This document shows positions 43,484-54,647 of a stretch of 64,000 nt of DNA, in pieces. A program made the position numbers and the translations under genes. Under the pieces are notes generated by a model. It had not been told where the DNA came from, did no database searches, and saw only the letters and a program-made list of their open reading frames with translations. How positions within the stretch are numbered: the stretch's first letter is position 1; each line of letters begins with the position of its first letter. Source of the stretch: Costus lasius (lineage: Eukaryota > Streptophyta > Magnoliopsida > Zingiberales > Costaceae); the NCBI GenBank assembly GCA_027563935.2, contig CM050454.1, forward strand, positions 52,914,596 through 52,978,595, in the 5' to 3' direction.

Positions 43484-45504
43484 TGTTGTGTCCGCAAGTG
43501 CACGGATACTCGAAGTAATAAAATAGATATCGAACCACAGAGACCTTGTTGTCAAGTAGTGAATAATCGATTTCTCGCTAGCTAGGCAATCGGAAAATAG
43601 TGAATCAAACTATCGAAAAGAACACGGAGAAAATATCAGAGAGAAAAATTGGGACTGAGGGTTCATCTACTTTAATTTCTAATGACTAGATTAAGATAAG
43701 TATTTGTCAATCTAATTTTATTATGGTAAAGGTAAAATTTACTTTTATAATAATTTGTCTCGCTCTCACGCAGACAATCATATAATGAACCAATCTCCAC
43801 TCTCGCGCAAGATCTATTCAATGCTGAAAATAAGTAAACCATCAGTTAAGAATTCAAGGATCACTCTCGTGCATCCGAATTCTAGGTTGATCACCTCAAG
43901 TAGAAACTCAAAGATCACTATCGTGCATCCGAGTCTCAACACTAGTTTTACTCAAGGGTTTCCAATGACTCGATACTCAATCTCTTGCAATATCAAATCA
44001 AGTCTACACATTAACTCAATCCAAAGTATCAGAAATTCAACATGGCAATAAAATCACTAAAAATCAGAATTCGAAGAACTACCTAATCTCTTACGATAGT
44101 TCCAAACTCAACAATTCCTAGGGTTCCGAATTTCAAACAATCAACCTCTCGGTCTATTTTGCAAAACTCTAAAACATGCTGATATTTAAGACACAAAGGA
44201 GAATCAAAGAACTATCAATCACAAGAGTAAAATTATCATAAAGAAATTAGTTTGACAAAGTTAAGATTTTCTAGTCATTAAGAAACAAAGAGATTACACC
44301 CCCATGTCCCATAAAAAGATTAAGCTACCATGATGAAAGGATTACAATAAAACATGTTCTCAGAGTGATAAGGAATCGAAAAGAGGGAAGAAAGATTACA
44401 ACACAGGGCTGTAATGAAATTACAGCCCGTAATTTGCTTTGAACAGCGCTGTCACCACTGTTGTGTCGATTTCTCCTTCGATTCAACTCCGAACGCTCTA
44501 GAACTTGAGGTGCGTGTTCTCCTTTACCAGACGAAGCTCTCTATCAAAAATCGTGGCCGGAGATGGTTTCTGGGCTGAGAAATGATGAGCCCTAGAGAAT
44601 CCGCCCTCCTCTGAAATTCGCTGTCAATCCGTAATAAAAATTGGTGGTTTTACTTCGTGTGTCTTCTCCTCTTAAAGGCAAGTCCACCGCCTCTTTTGGA
44701 GCTTAATTTGGAGGTCTGGATCAAAAGATATGGTCTTTGCAAGAATCGGGCGAAAAAATTAGAATTCTAAGTTCCAAAATATGGCACCGTGAATCTTCAT
44801 ACGGCAGTGTCGTATTTCATTCTGTGAGTTCTGGGTAGATAATACGGTGCCGTGAGAATGTTTCTCATAAATACGGTAGTGCCATATTTTTGTCAAAACT
44901 TTCTGGTTAAATTCGTCCAATTATATGACACCGTGTACACGTCCACGGCAGTGCCGTATTTCTGCCAAATCCTTCTGGTCAGAATTTGCACAAAATATGG
45001 CACCGTGGAAACCCTCACGGTACTGCCGTAATTCTTCCAAATGTCTCTGGTCAAAATCGTCAAATAATACAGCACCATGTAATTTCCCACGGTAGTGCCG
45101 TAATTCTGTCAAAACTTTTTGTTTGAGAACGCTGAAGAATACGACACCGTGAAGATTCATACGGCAGTGCCGTATTTCGCCCAAAACTTTTGCTGAGAAA
45201 TATGGTACCGTGACAGTTGCGCTCAAAAATACGGTAGTGCCGTATTTTTGCAATTTGGCTCCTTTTTTCTTGAAATTTGATGGGTAGACTGCTCTTGATG
45301 ATTAGAACTCATTCATGCATTGATATTGCTCGAAAACCGGTGATAATAATGCCTTTTTACCTGAAATTGTTTAAAAACCAAAGATTGTGTAGATTCCAAA
45401 GTATTTGGTAAAAAAAAGGTATAAAAGCAAAGTAAAAGAGTAAGACTATGGTTCAAAAGACTACCAAATAAGTATGAAAAACACTATGAAATTTGGAGTC
45501 ATCA
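43484..45504 (-). repeat. Athila/Tat-type 3' LTR (about 2,021 bp)
   Basis: In its own direction TGATGACTCCAAATTTC (45504) to ...GCGGACACAACA (43484). It shares the tccgcaagtg...cgaagtaata block with the LTR at 38927-40385. The hairpin array is at 44775-45250. Confidence 0.8.
44775..45250. repeat. Hairpin array in LTR, seven units
   Basis: Units start at about 44779, 44841, 44920, 44994, 45065, 45138 and 45199 (spacing 61-80 bp). Each has a left arm like ATACGGCACCGTG and a right arm like CACGGCAGTGCCGTAT, forming stems of about 10 bp. The array starts about 254 bp inside the LTR from its U3 end. Confidence 0.85.
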
Positions 45505-46851
45505 AACACATAAGGCTCAAACTTTGCTTGTCCTCAAGTAAATAAAGAAATCAATACTGAGTATTGGAACATAAATTTTCATATGACGAATAAATTTCTA
45601 GAATATAATCATCCATAGAGAATTTTATCAATTTCACACAAAATTTTCAAGTAAATACATCGTCTTCTGAAATTAATCTTTAAGACTCAATAATTCAATT
45701 AAATAAAAGTTCGCAACATGCATGGTAATAGAATTTCAACTTCATGAATTAATCTTGTTTTTGAGATTTTCATCCAATATGTTTTTGTTTACAGGAATAG
45801 GATCTCTAAATCTTTTTTTCACTCATTTTTTTTATTTGTCCTTGACATTCTCTAAATCGATTACCACCCTTTTTCCAATGACGAATTTAGAGTATGTTGG
45901 TCATATAACCACACATAATATAACTCATATCTCATAGGTAGAAAGAATTTTCTTGAGACAGAGGAGTCAATGTCAAAGGAGCTCTCTCTTGGCATGCATC
46001 TACATAGATACACACTTTTGCAATGAACTTCAACTCTTGTCTTAGGTACCATTGCAACACAATGCCAAGAAGAGGAGTTATTCTTTTTCTTTTTGTGGAC
46101 TTCAACCCATGTCTTTAGGTCCCACTGTTAATTTTATACAGTGCCAAGTAGGGGAGTCATTCTTTCTCATGGATTTGGATTTCTTTTTCCCAACAAATAA
46201 CATAAAAGATTATAAAGATTAACTAGATTAATCACTTGATATCAACTCAATAATATGTGCAAATATGCTCATTTTATTCAAAAGAATTATTTCACTTCAA
46301 GATTGCATTCACTAAACAATGCATTTACCTAGAATTTCATGCATCAATTAATGAAAAATTTCCAACAAATAGATTATATCAGAGAAATAAATTCAACATA
46401 TAAAATCTATTTCCAATTTCTAGAAATTGATATGCATGATAATTCGTTAAAAATTTTGGCATGGTGTTTGTAGTATTTTCAGAAAAATCCTTCTACACAT
46501 CATCATCATATTGTGTCAACACAACCAAATCGAAATATCTATCAATAAAATCAAAAGGTGAGGATCTGTGGCATGTGAGCATAAGAATTTTGAAGTATTC
46601 ATCTTCCATTTGAACACATGGATTATCAGAAAAATATAAAGGATGGAATGCAAATAAGTAGGAAGAAAATACTCACAAAGGTCTATTAGTCTATGTCAGA
46701 CCCAATCATCCTCTGTGTCTTCGGGTTCGCACCACTAGAGTTTTTTTTTTTGAAAAAAAAATAATTTTCACCTACAAAAAGAAAAGAAAAATCAGTGCTA
46801 AGTAAAAAAAAAATAAAAATAAAGTAAAAAAATAAGCTAGAGTAAAAGTAC
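45505..46851. other. Athila/Tat 3' untranslated interior
   Basis: AT-rich non-coding region between LTR and the conserved motif. It contains two copies of the UTR hairpin motif (46025-46079 and 46097-46158). No gene was recognised. Confidence 0.6.
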
Positions 46852-46901
46852 TTGGGTTGCCTCCCAAGAAGCGCTAATTTAACGGTCATTAGCTTGACCA
46901 T
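46852..46901 (-). promoter_or_regulatory. Conserved Athila/Tat 3' non-coding motif, copy 2
   Basis: Plus strand: cttgggttgcctcccaagaa, then gcgctaatttaacggtcatt, then agcttgacca. Matches 37006-37052 nearly base for base. Confidence 0.78.
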
Positions 46902-47096
46902 TGAACACTTGGAATTGATCGTGACCGTGTCTTCAGTCGCCATAATGATTGCTCAGTGTTTTGTTCGTGGCTTTCAAGAACATAAGGCTCAAACTTGAAA
47001 CAATATCCAAATTTATTTATGAGCCTTTTTTACTTCTTCAGTCAATTTTGATATTCCTTTCCTCCTTTGTCTCTTCTTCTTTTTTGTTGTCCTTTC

Positions 47097-47620
47097 CTAA
47101 AATTCTTGATTAGCACACCCAGAAAATGTATCAAATTCAGAAGGTTCTTCAAATAAAATATGCATGTCACAAATAACCTCCTCATAAACTGTTTCTATGC
47201 TACAACATGTCCCTGAGTGTGATGCCCTTTTTAAAGAATTAGTTAAATCAAATTCAATTAAATCACCACAAATATCAAATGTCAATTTTCCCTTTTTCAC
47301 ATCAATACGAGCTCCAGCTATGGCCTAAAAAGGTCTACCAAGTATAATAGGGTTTTTTGAATTTTCCTCCATACCCAGAACTATAAAATCAGCAAGTATG
47401 AAAAACTTACCAATTTGAACAGGAACATTTTCTAAAATACCAACCGGATGCTTTACTGATGAATCAGCAAGTTGCAAAGACATTGAGGTTGGTTTGAGCT
47501 CTCCAATGTTCAGTTTCCTGCACACAGACAGAGGTATTAGACTAACACTAGCACTAAGATCACATAAGGCTCGGTCGAAAGTAACACTCCCAATAGAACA
47601 GGGGATAGAAAAACTACTGT
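47097..47620 (-). pseudogene. Athila/Tat aspartic protease remnant
   Basis: From about 47605 leftward: an IPCSIGSVTF-like start, the active-site region reading CDLSAS where DLGAS/DSGAS is expected, then RKLNIGELKPTSMSLQLADS, ILENVPVQIGKFFILADF and NPIILGRPF (47525-47325), a stop, then a C-terminal KKGKLTFDICGDLIEFDL segment (47300-47097). The Gly-to-Ser change at the catalytic loop plus stops make it inactive. It would have processed the Gag-Pol polyprotein. The RT that normally follows is absent. Confidence 0.85.
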
Positions 47621-47622
47621 GG

Positions 47623-48959
47623 GAAATAAATATGAGAGAGATATCGAGGCTTTGGTTTTCACCAAGATGACTACTTTAATCGCACAAGGCAGATGTCGGT
47701 TATTTGGATTATTAATTTTGCATAAGGAATCTAACCCTAAAGTACAAGGTGCCCTCTCTCGAGTGTACACCCCGGTGTTCAGCTTAGATCGATCTCCTAC
47801 TCTTGTGGTGGATCATTCTAAGACAAACCCAATGAGTTCTCTGATAGATTATAAAACCCTCGAGCGAAAACCAAGCACTCTCATGTTGAGGTCTCGCAAG
47901 TTTTACTAAGGGATTCCACCCTTACGATCCTTCTCTCGATATGAATCGTAACGGGTAACACGTGAAAGTACTCGGCCAAGGTAAGATCACGAAATAAACA
48001 CTTCAAAGTAAAATATGCTCACAACATAATCCAAATAACAGAATAAAGATAAAGTTTGGGATTAAATTCGTCAACGGGTTTCAACCAAGCCCCGAAATAG
48101 GGTTTACGCTATAATCGTCATTGAAACGCTCAAAAATCTCTCTTTTAACATAGGAAGATCACAAGGAAGAGTTTCTAAGGGATAGGATAGGATAAACTGA
48201 AGCAAATTTGCAAGAATCGTGACGCTCCGATGATCCAATCTCTGAAAATCGCCTTGAACTTGTGTTGTCGCCTTGTACTTCCGCCCTCCGCCACTTAGTC
48301 ATGTGATTACTCAATAATTAGGGTGAGAAAATTAGGGCTTTTATATCCTACACGTTCACCTTCGAAAGAGCTTTCCATAGACACCTCACTTGCCAAATTC
48401 GGACTCCAAACGGGTGAGAAATCATAGAAAAAGCGAGTAAAGGTCGGTCATGCGCGTGAGCCTGGATTAGAATCACGGGTGAACCCCGTCGGGTTCACGT
48501 GGCCGTGATTCACTCTGTGAGATCTGGCAAAAGAAGCGTGGTGCACCCCGCCGGGTTCACTTGCCCGTGCTTTGCTCTGGACTATTTTCGGCCGAAAGGA
48601 ATTATGGTGAACCCCGCTGGGGTTCACCCGGCCATGAAGCTCTCTATGAGTTCTGTTGGCTGGCGACTGGGATGGTGAACCCCGTGGGGTTCACTTGGCT
48701 GTATTTTTCATGCTAATTTTGATTTGGCCCAAATTTGACGTGTAGCTTTGTTTTCACATAAGAAATCGTCTCATGGCCTTAGAATCTCCAAAATACGTCG
48801 AAAAAGGGTGATTTTACCTGAAATTCCACAAAAATACCAAAAAGTGAAGATTCCGAAGATATGAAGGAAATAAGCCCATAAAGAGTATAAAAGTGTCAAA
48901 ATAAGCCTAGATTTATCATGAAATGACCATCAAAATTACTACCAAAATGTGAGGTATCA
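47623..48959 (-). repeat. Athila/Tat-type 3' LTR, R/U5 end truncated
   Basis: In its own direction it starts TGATACCTCACATTTTGG (48959). It shares cgtcaacggg...ccccgaaat and aagtgaagattc blocks with the LTR at 38927-40385. The tccgcaagtg end found in both relatives is missing. Hairpin array at 48469-48712. Confidence 0.75.
48469..48712. repeat. Hairpin array in LTR, four units of about 65 bp
   Basis: Units start near 48472, 48535, 48601 and 48669. The core is GTGAACCCCG-N-CGGGGTTCAC (perfect 9-bp arms in the third unit). In the first unit outer arms aatcacgg/ccgtgatt extend the cruciform. The array starts about 247 bp inside the LTR from its U3 end. Confidence 0.88.
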
Positions 48960-49974
48960 AAATACTCCAGACTTAAATCTTTGTTTGTCCTCAAGCAATA
49001 AAATAAGGTGAAACACATGATGGGAGTAAGAGTAATCTTTTGGGTTAAGGCATACATCCAAGTTAGAGAATTATTTAATAACAATCCAAAATCTAATCAG
49101 GAGAAATCAAGTAAATGGTTGTTTCAAGTGTTCAACAATTTCATCTCACAATTTCTAGATGCCAAACAACCTAGTAAGCCGCAAACATAGGATTCAATCA
49201 AACCTACACATAACACTAATGCAATTCCAATCCTCCCTATTCAAATCGTTGGGGTTAACTCAATTGTTCCATCAGGGTATGATGCACTGATTATTGCAAT
49301 TGACTTCAACTCATAACCTTAGGTACCATTGCCAATTTTTCGCAATGCCAAGTAGAGGAGTCTCTTTTTTTATTTCAATTTCACATCCCTTAGATTTCAA
49401 CTCATGTCCTTCGGTACCACTGCCAATTTTGCGCAGTGCCAAGTAGAGGAATCTAAAGGTGATATATATATATATATTAGCAGTTGATAACATAGCCTTT
49501 TTAACAAATATAGTGTCTCCCCAACAACAGAAATGAATTCAAAGAATAACTAAGTTAATATGTATCTCAATATGATTCTCATGTAAGTTGCAAGCTTTAG
49601 TTGGTTTAACAATCATAGAAATGTTTGACCCACTAATGAACAACTCAAACCAATCCAAATCACAAAATTTTAAAATCATAGAATAAATGGACATGATCAA
49701 AAAGTATCTCTAATAAGAAGGTATTACTCTAGACTTAAATCTTTGATCATCCCTACCCAATTATGCATTCAGCTCATAAAATTTTCAAAATGGCTATCAT
49801 AGGACAATTCATACACATGCAAGAAAAATTTCACACAACTCATATGAAAAGCATACTAACCATAATAGAGTGCGGGCATAAGCAAGAAAGTAATGTCATA
49901 CAGTCATAAGGTGAGACCGAGCATGTTTGATTCATATCACCCTTTAAATTCAGGTGACATGTTGGTTAGCAACC

Positions 49975-50240
49975 TCCAAAGTATCAACCTGATTCTTATC
50001 ATAAGCATCCCTCTCAGCCGCTGAGGCCGAGCATGGAAGTGGCTCAGGAAAAGGACGCTCAAGGACATGAAGCTTCCTTTCGAGCTTGAGCATGATTCTC
50101 AAGTTCATATACCAATCCAGTAAGTTGGATCCAACCAACTTATCCCTTTCCAGGGTAGATCGCAGTGACCAAATGCCATTGTTCATAGCTATTGTTCTAC
50201 AATAACCAAGAAACAGCAGATTAGTACTACTTCGAGTCAT
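49975..50240 (-). pseudogene. Copia gag N-terminal fragment
   Basis: About 80 readable codons, e.g. LRSTLERDKLVGSNLLDWYM, then a LRIMLKLERKLHVLE segment and DTLEVAN, closely matching the first 78 codons of the gag at 60354-58738. Homology stops near 49975 at the truncation. Confidence 0.9.
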
Positions 50241-51873
50241 TTAAACTGGACTTGTTTTAAATGACCATGGCTCCCACTATTTTTAATCGAATTGACAACC
50301 CACAAAGTCAATCGAGAAATCCAAGATTTCCTAGTGAGATGAGATCCTTATTCCACACAGGGCTTCGCATCCCACGAGGGTGGGATGAGATGCACAAAGT
50401 GACCCATGTTTCCTAAGGTGGGCGCGCCGGCCGATTGCTCCAAGCAATTCCCCTTATTGAGACAGTCCAGGCATTTCATGTCCAGCGAGGGCTGGATACA
50501 GCATGAAACCCTAACCTCTCAACGATGCCTCTTGAGTTTCACCATGTGCCTAGCACACATGAAAATCTAGTCAAGTCCATTCCTAACCGTTATGCCCAGG
50601 GCCAACGAGTTTCCTTGCGAAGGCACGCCCAGGTTAAAACTGGACTGGGGAAACCATTGTCACCACGCACTTTCTAAAGATAAGTGGGTGTGTCCCACGA
50701 GGGTGGGAAACAATTCACAACTCCACTGATCGATAGCTTAGTGAGGGCTACGCGTTAGAAGGCTACCAGACTTGATATTTTAATTGAGGGTTTTTGTTTA
50801 AGGTCTCATCATCTCAATTTTATCTTATGTCTATCATTACAGGCATGCAATCCTATGGTGATAACATAACGATAAAACATTACAGGCATGCTTCTGCAGA
50901 TAATAATAAAAGCAGTAAAGAATGATGTGATCATATCCTATTCAAGACATTGAACCAATCCATGCCATGAAAGAGGTTCAACTCTTGTCCTAGAACTCAA
51001 GCCCCAAAAACTAGACCTAGCCTAGCCGACCTCTAGCTTGAACTTCAAGGTTGGCTCTAAGGTCCTTCTCTCATGGTTTAGCTCTCAAACCCTAGAGGTA
51101 CACTTTAAAAGTTCCCCATAGGTTCAGCCAATGCCATGGTCTTCCTCCAAGGAAGGTGTGCCACTATGCAAGGGGCCAAGATGGCTAGCTCTTAAACCAA
51201 AAGAGGTTTAGCCAAGCTTTCTTACGCCACCAAGCAACCAAGCACCAACTTGCATGCGCCACCTTGCATGCTTGCGCCATCAAGCAAGATGCGAGCATCA
51301 AAGTCCAAGAAGGATGCGCCTAGCCCTTAATCTTCATGTTAATTTTTTACAAAAATAATGAAAAAGATGGCACGCAGGCCGCACAAGGATACATCACAGG
51401 CATGCAAAAGGGGCTTGACTCATGATCACAACATTATGCACAATCAAGGTATTTACTCATGCAATTCTACATGCTCATGAAAAACATAAAATCTGAAATT
51501 TTACTTTTTCATAAAACTAGTCTCTTTTTCTCATCTTCTTCTCACAAATCTTTTGGTTAATTGCGATTTATTTTTCATTATGATTTCAGAGATCCTTTCG
51601 GCTAGCAATTTTGTCAGATCAAGAGACTTGGCTAGTCCGAAGACACAATGCCCGTCCTACTTGACAAAATTACGTGCGCCTTTGATCTTTAAATCAGACA
51701 AGAAAAATAGTCCAAAAATCCAAAAGAGATTGAGAGGATGATAGAAACAAGAAACCATAATTTTTCTACTTTTAGAAAAATCTTTTGCCATGCATCATGC
51801 TATTTACGAAAATAGAGATATGGCATGTGAGCATGAAAGAAAAGCATAAAATATCGTTTGAGTCTTGCAAGTC
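50241..51873 (-). other. Copia leader (5' UTR) of the truncated copy
   Basis: Non-coding; collinear with 60355-61998 in the complete copy, including the repeated cccacgagggtggga phrases. It should hold packaging signals by position. Confidence 0.75.
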
Positions 51874-51886
51874 GCTCTGATACCAC

Positions 51887-53838
51887 TGTTGGGAGAACCC
51901 CGGGGATATTTTATAATTTTCAGAGATAGAGATTACAAAATACATTGCACAACGGAAGCAATATCCCCGAAATAGGCCGGTCCCAAAAACCCAGTGAAGA
52001 TCGCAAGCAAGAGAGTCGACACGATGAGTTAGGAAATACCTTAGAGCAAGATGAGGTCGATGTCGTGATAGGCACCCAAGCGTGCGCCCTCTGCAGTTTC
52101 ACACACACGGATGCCTCGAGTCCTCTTCTTCCACGCCCGGTGCTAGCCTCGGGAAGAAGATCCAAGCCTTAGTTCTCTTCTTGAATGCTTGCGCCACCTC
52201 CAAGGTAGAACCGCCAATTGATGAAGAAGAAAGGAGAAGGGAGAATGCCGCCAAGCCTTTACTTCTCTTGCGCCAAAGGAGGAAGAAAGGAAGACGCTTG
52301 CGGCTAGGGTTTGATGGAAGAAGATGGTTGCGCCAATGCCCCTTGCTCTCGCCCTCTTGATGTGTTCACGCCTCCAAGGAAGAACACTTGTAAGAGGGGG
52401 CGGCTAGGGTCACATATATAGGGCAAGAGGCGGTTAGGGTAAGGGCTAGGATCATGAAAAGTGTAGGGCTAGGATGAGGAGGTTTGAGACAAGGAAAGTC
52501 TCCAAGACTTTACCATAAACTCCATTCAACCTATCCATAATTTCCCAAGTACCATATCAGCCCAAGACATGCCATAGAGGCATGCATTCCATCCAAGGAA
52601 GAGAGGGGAGGTGCCCTTTACTTCCATAATGAAGCAAAGGCGCCAACATGACCCCATTATGCCCTTAGGCGCTTAATGGTTCATGTTTCTCCTCATTATA
52701 CCCTTTTAGCCTCTCATCTCTTCATGAGAACTTGTTATTGGGTCTCATTGGATAATGAGCTAGCCCAAACTTCATCACATGAGTTGATTAAGCATTTGGA
52801 TCCAATCCAATGCAACCCTAATCCAAATGTGACCAACCATGGTCAAATACGGGTCAACCTGCCAAAATTAAAGTTTGGCTCCAATAACATTCTTCCATCT
52901 CATCAGGCCCATTGGCACTGATGAAATCTCCTAATTAGATTCGAGTTATCCAATAACTCGATCATAAGGCTTCCCGATCAATACGAGAACTCGAGTATCA
53001 AGGTGTGCGACCCTGTAGGTCCCTCTGACGTTGGCAGTGCTGACCAAATGTCACCACAAGCAGTGAGTGGCACCTAGCAGTGCATCGCTGCTACCCAAGT
53101 CATCGGAATGGATATCGACATTGACATCCCCATCATTGCAACAAGGTACATATGCATTACAGTCTCTTTGCCGAACTGATATCCGATTGGACAAGTGTGT
53201 CACCACTTGTTTTCACCCAATCACATGGTTATGACTAAATCAGGTTCTCACCTAGGTATGGCCATACACTTTCAGACATAGAACCATAGAGGAGCTCCAT
53301 GGATATCATGCTTCCCTAAGGAAGGGGCAAATCCTTTGTCTGTCCATTGACCTTCTCATATGAGTCGTGACATGCTCAATGACAACCGTTATGACCTCCC
53401 AACTACGGCGAGGTGTTAGGTTGTATCAAAGCAAGTCCCTAACCATATAGAATGATCAATGACCTCAAGTCAAGGGATCAATACATCTCCTGTCACTTGT
53501 CAGGATAACTCATGACACCAAGTCATAGCCTCACAGCGGGTTGGTCCAGTATATCCTCCAATGATATACCCATGTGTCTGCGTTAGCACCACGTGCCTAA
53601 CCAGCCCACATACCAGTCTCACAAGTACCAGAGCTGTCCCATATCCACTCAGGTACATCGAATGGGGACAATCATTTGAGCACAGATCCAATCTGTCTCC
53701 GGGGACATTATCATGTAAGTACACAATCGCAGGTGTAGACAAACAATGATAACGACAATGCCAGAAAGATATATGAATATCAGAGTCAAGTAGTACAAAG
53801 ATGGACCAAAACTAGGTCCTAGGGCATATACACCAACA
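51887..53838 (-). repeat. Copia LTR of the truncated copy
   Basis: 1,952 bp; diverged visibly from the two LTRs of the complete copy, with several small indels, so it is an older insertion. Confidence 0.92.
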
Positions 53839-54647
53839 CATAGAATCGTGAGAAGAGGTGCCACCAAAAGAAAAGGCGCCTGGTGCTGGTGGTGCGGCGT
53901 CGACGGGATCTGGCTGTGCATCCTCAACTAGCTGGATACGCTAGTTTCCACGGACTCTGACTGATGTGCGCTCTGGGTTCGGCAAGGGTAGACAGAATGG
54001 GCTCCCTTTGAATGTCATGGAATATGAATCACCCTTGTGGATGATTAGCTTCATGGCAACACAGGACTCAATGTCGAGCCTATTGCTGCCAGTAGCTTCC
54101 AATGTGCTGTTGGGGATAATGCCTAAGGAAACTGCCAAGGGAGTGATCAAACCGCCAATCACAATCGCCCCCTTCAAAGAACGGGCGACGTGGCTGAACT
54201 GCTTAGCCAAGTAATACCCAGAGTCGACTCTGAAACTGTGGAGCATACACCAGAGATAGAATAGCTCTGTCTGACGGACCATGCCGTCGCTCTCACCGCG
54301 GCCAAAGAGTGTATGGGCCAATATGCGTTGGACATACTTGAGGACCGGGTTGCAAAGACTGGAGGCATGGGCCACGCGAGCGGAGTAGATGTGCTCGTTG
54401 GTAATTGCTCCCCAAAAATTCTATTCACTTTACTCGGTGGGGATCTTGCGTGCATACGGCTCAGGAAACCATAAATGTGGTGTAACTGCGATAGGGTAAG
54501 GATATGCTCGATATTACCAAGATGGAAGGACAGGTGGCCTGGGGCGTCCTTGAGAATAGGGTCTGCCTGTACTTCCAAAGAGCTCAGAAACTCCAATGTC
54601 ACGCCAACATAAGTGGGGGAGTAAAGCTGCTGGAATTACTCCCAACC
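53839..54647 (-). pseudogene. Athila-type ORF1 (gag-like) remnant, split by the copia insertion
   Basis: Minus strand: TLEFLSSLEVQ at 54600-54568 and a GNIEHILTLSQLHHIYGFL segment (about 54520-54460). Then a frameshift at the A run near 54411-54416, after which FWGAITNEHIYSARVAHASS, KYVQRILAHTLFGRGE and IVIGGLITPLAVSLGI are read to a stop at 53941. These match the Athila retrotransposon ORF1 family. The upstream part resumes at 63969 beyond the inserted copia element, with one in-frame TAA in the region of the junction. Confidence 0.8.

Larger units (their letters stand above)
43484..47622 (-). mobile_element. Second Athila/Tat-type element, truncated, no RT or integrase
   Basis: Inserted in the gypsy 3' LTR. 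On the plus strand: 3' LTR 43484-45504, then a caaactttgcttgtcctcaa segment (the minus-strand pre-LTR tract), UTR hairpins at 46025-46158, the conserved motif 46852-46901, and a protease remnant 47097-47620. As in its sister at 35333-40385, coding sequence passes from the gag-protease side straight to the 3' conserved motif with no RT or integrase. Gag, PBS and 5' LTR are missing because the next element starts at about 47623. Confidence 0.78.
47623..49968 (-). mobile_element. Third Athila/Tat-type element: 3' LTR and adjoining UTR only
   Basis: The LTR is about 47623-48959. It is followed rightward by cttaaatctttgtttgtcct, matching the pre-LTR tract of the sister at 45511, and by UTR with two hairpin motifs (49302-49362, 49391-49454). 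Coding parts, PBS and the other LTR are missing. The left LTR edge is truncated at about 47623, and the right edge is cut at the copia fragment near 49969. Confidence 0.72.
49969..53838 (-). mobile_element. Long-LTR copia element, truncated copy
   Basis: 5' LTR 51887-53838 (1,952 bp, plus strand TGTTGGGAGAACC... to ...CACCAACA); Met-tRNA primer-binding site at 51885-51874 (plus strand gctctgatacca); leader 51873-50241; first part of gag (50240 to about 49975). The rest of gag, all of pol and the 3' LTR are missing. The same family is complete at 54648-63968, about 800 bp to the right. Confidence 0.9.

Noticed and set aside
44775..45250. CRISPR-like repeat array
   Set aside because: Units are degenerate, palindromic, of varying spacing, and lie in a plant LTR without associated genes.
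52082..52921. Frames that recur in LTRs (also at 55336-55686 and 62702-63052)
   Set aside because: Repetition follows LTR homology; no protein family is recognisable.
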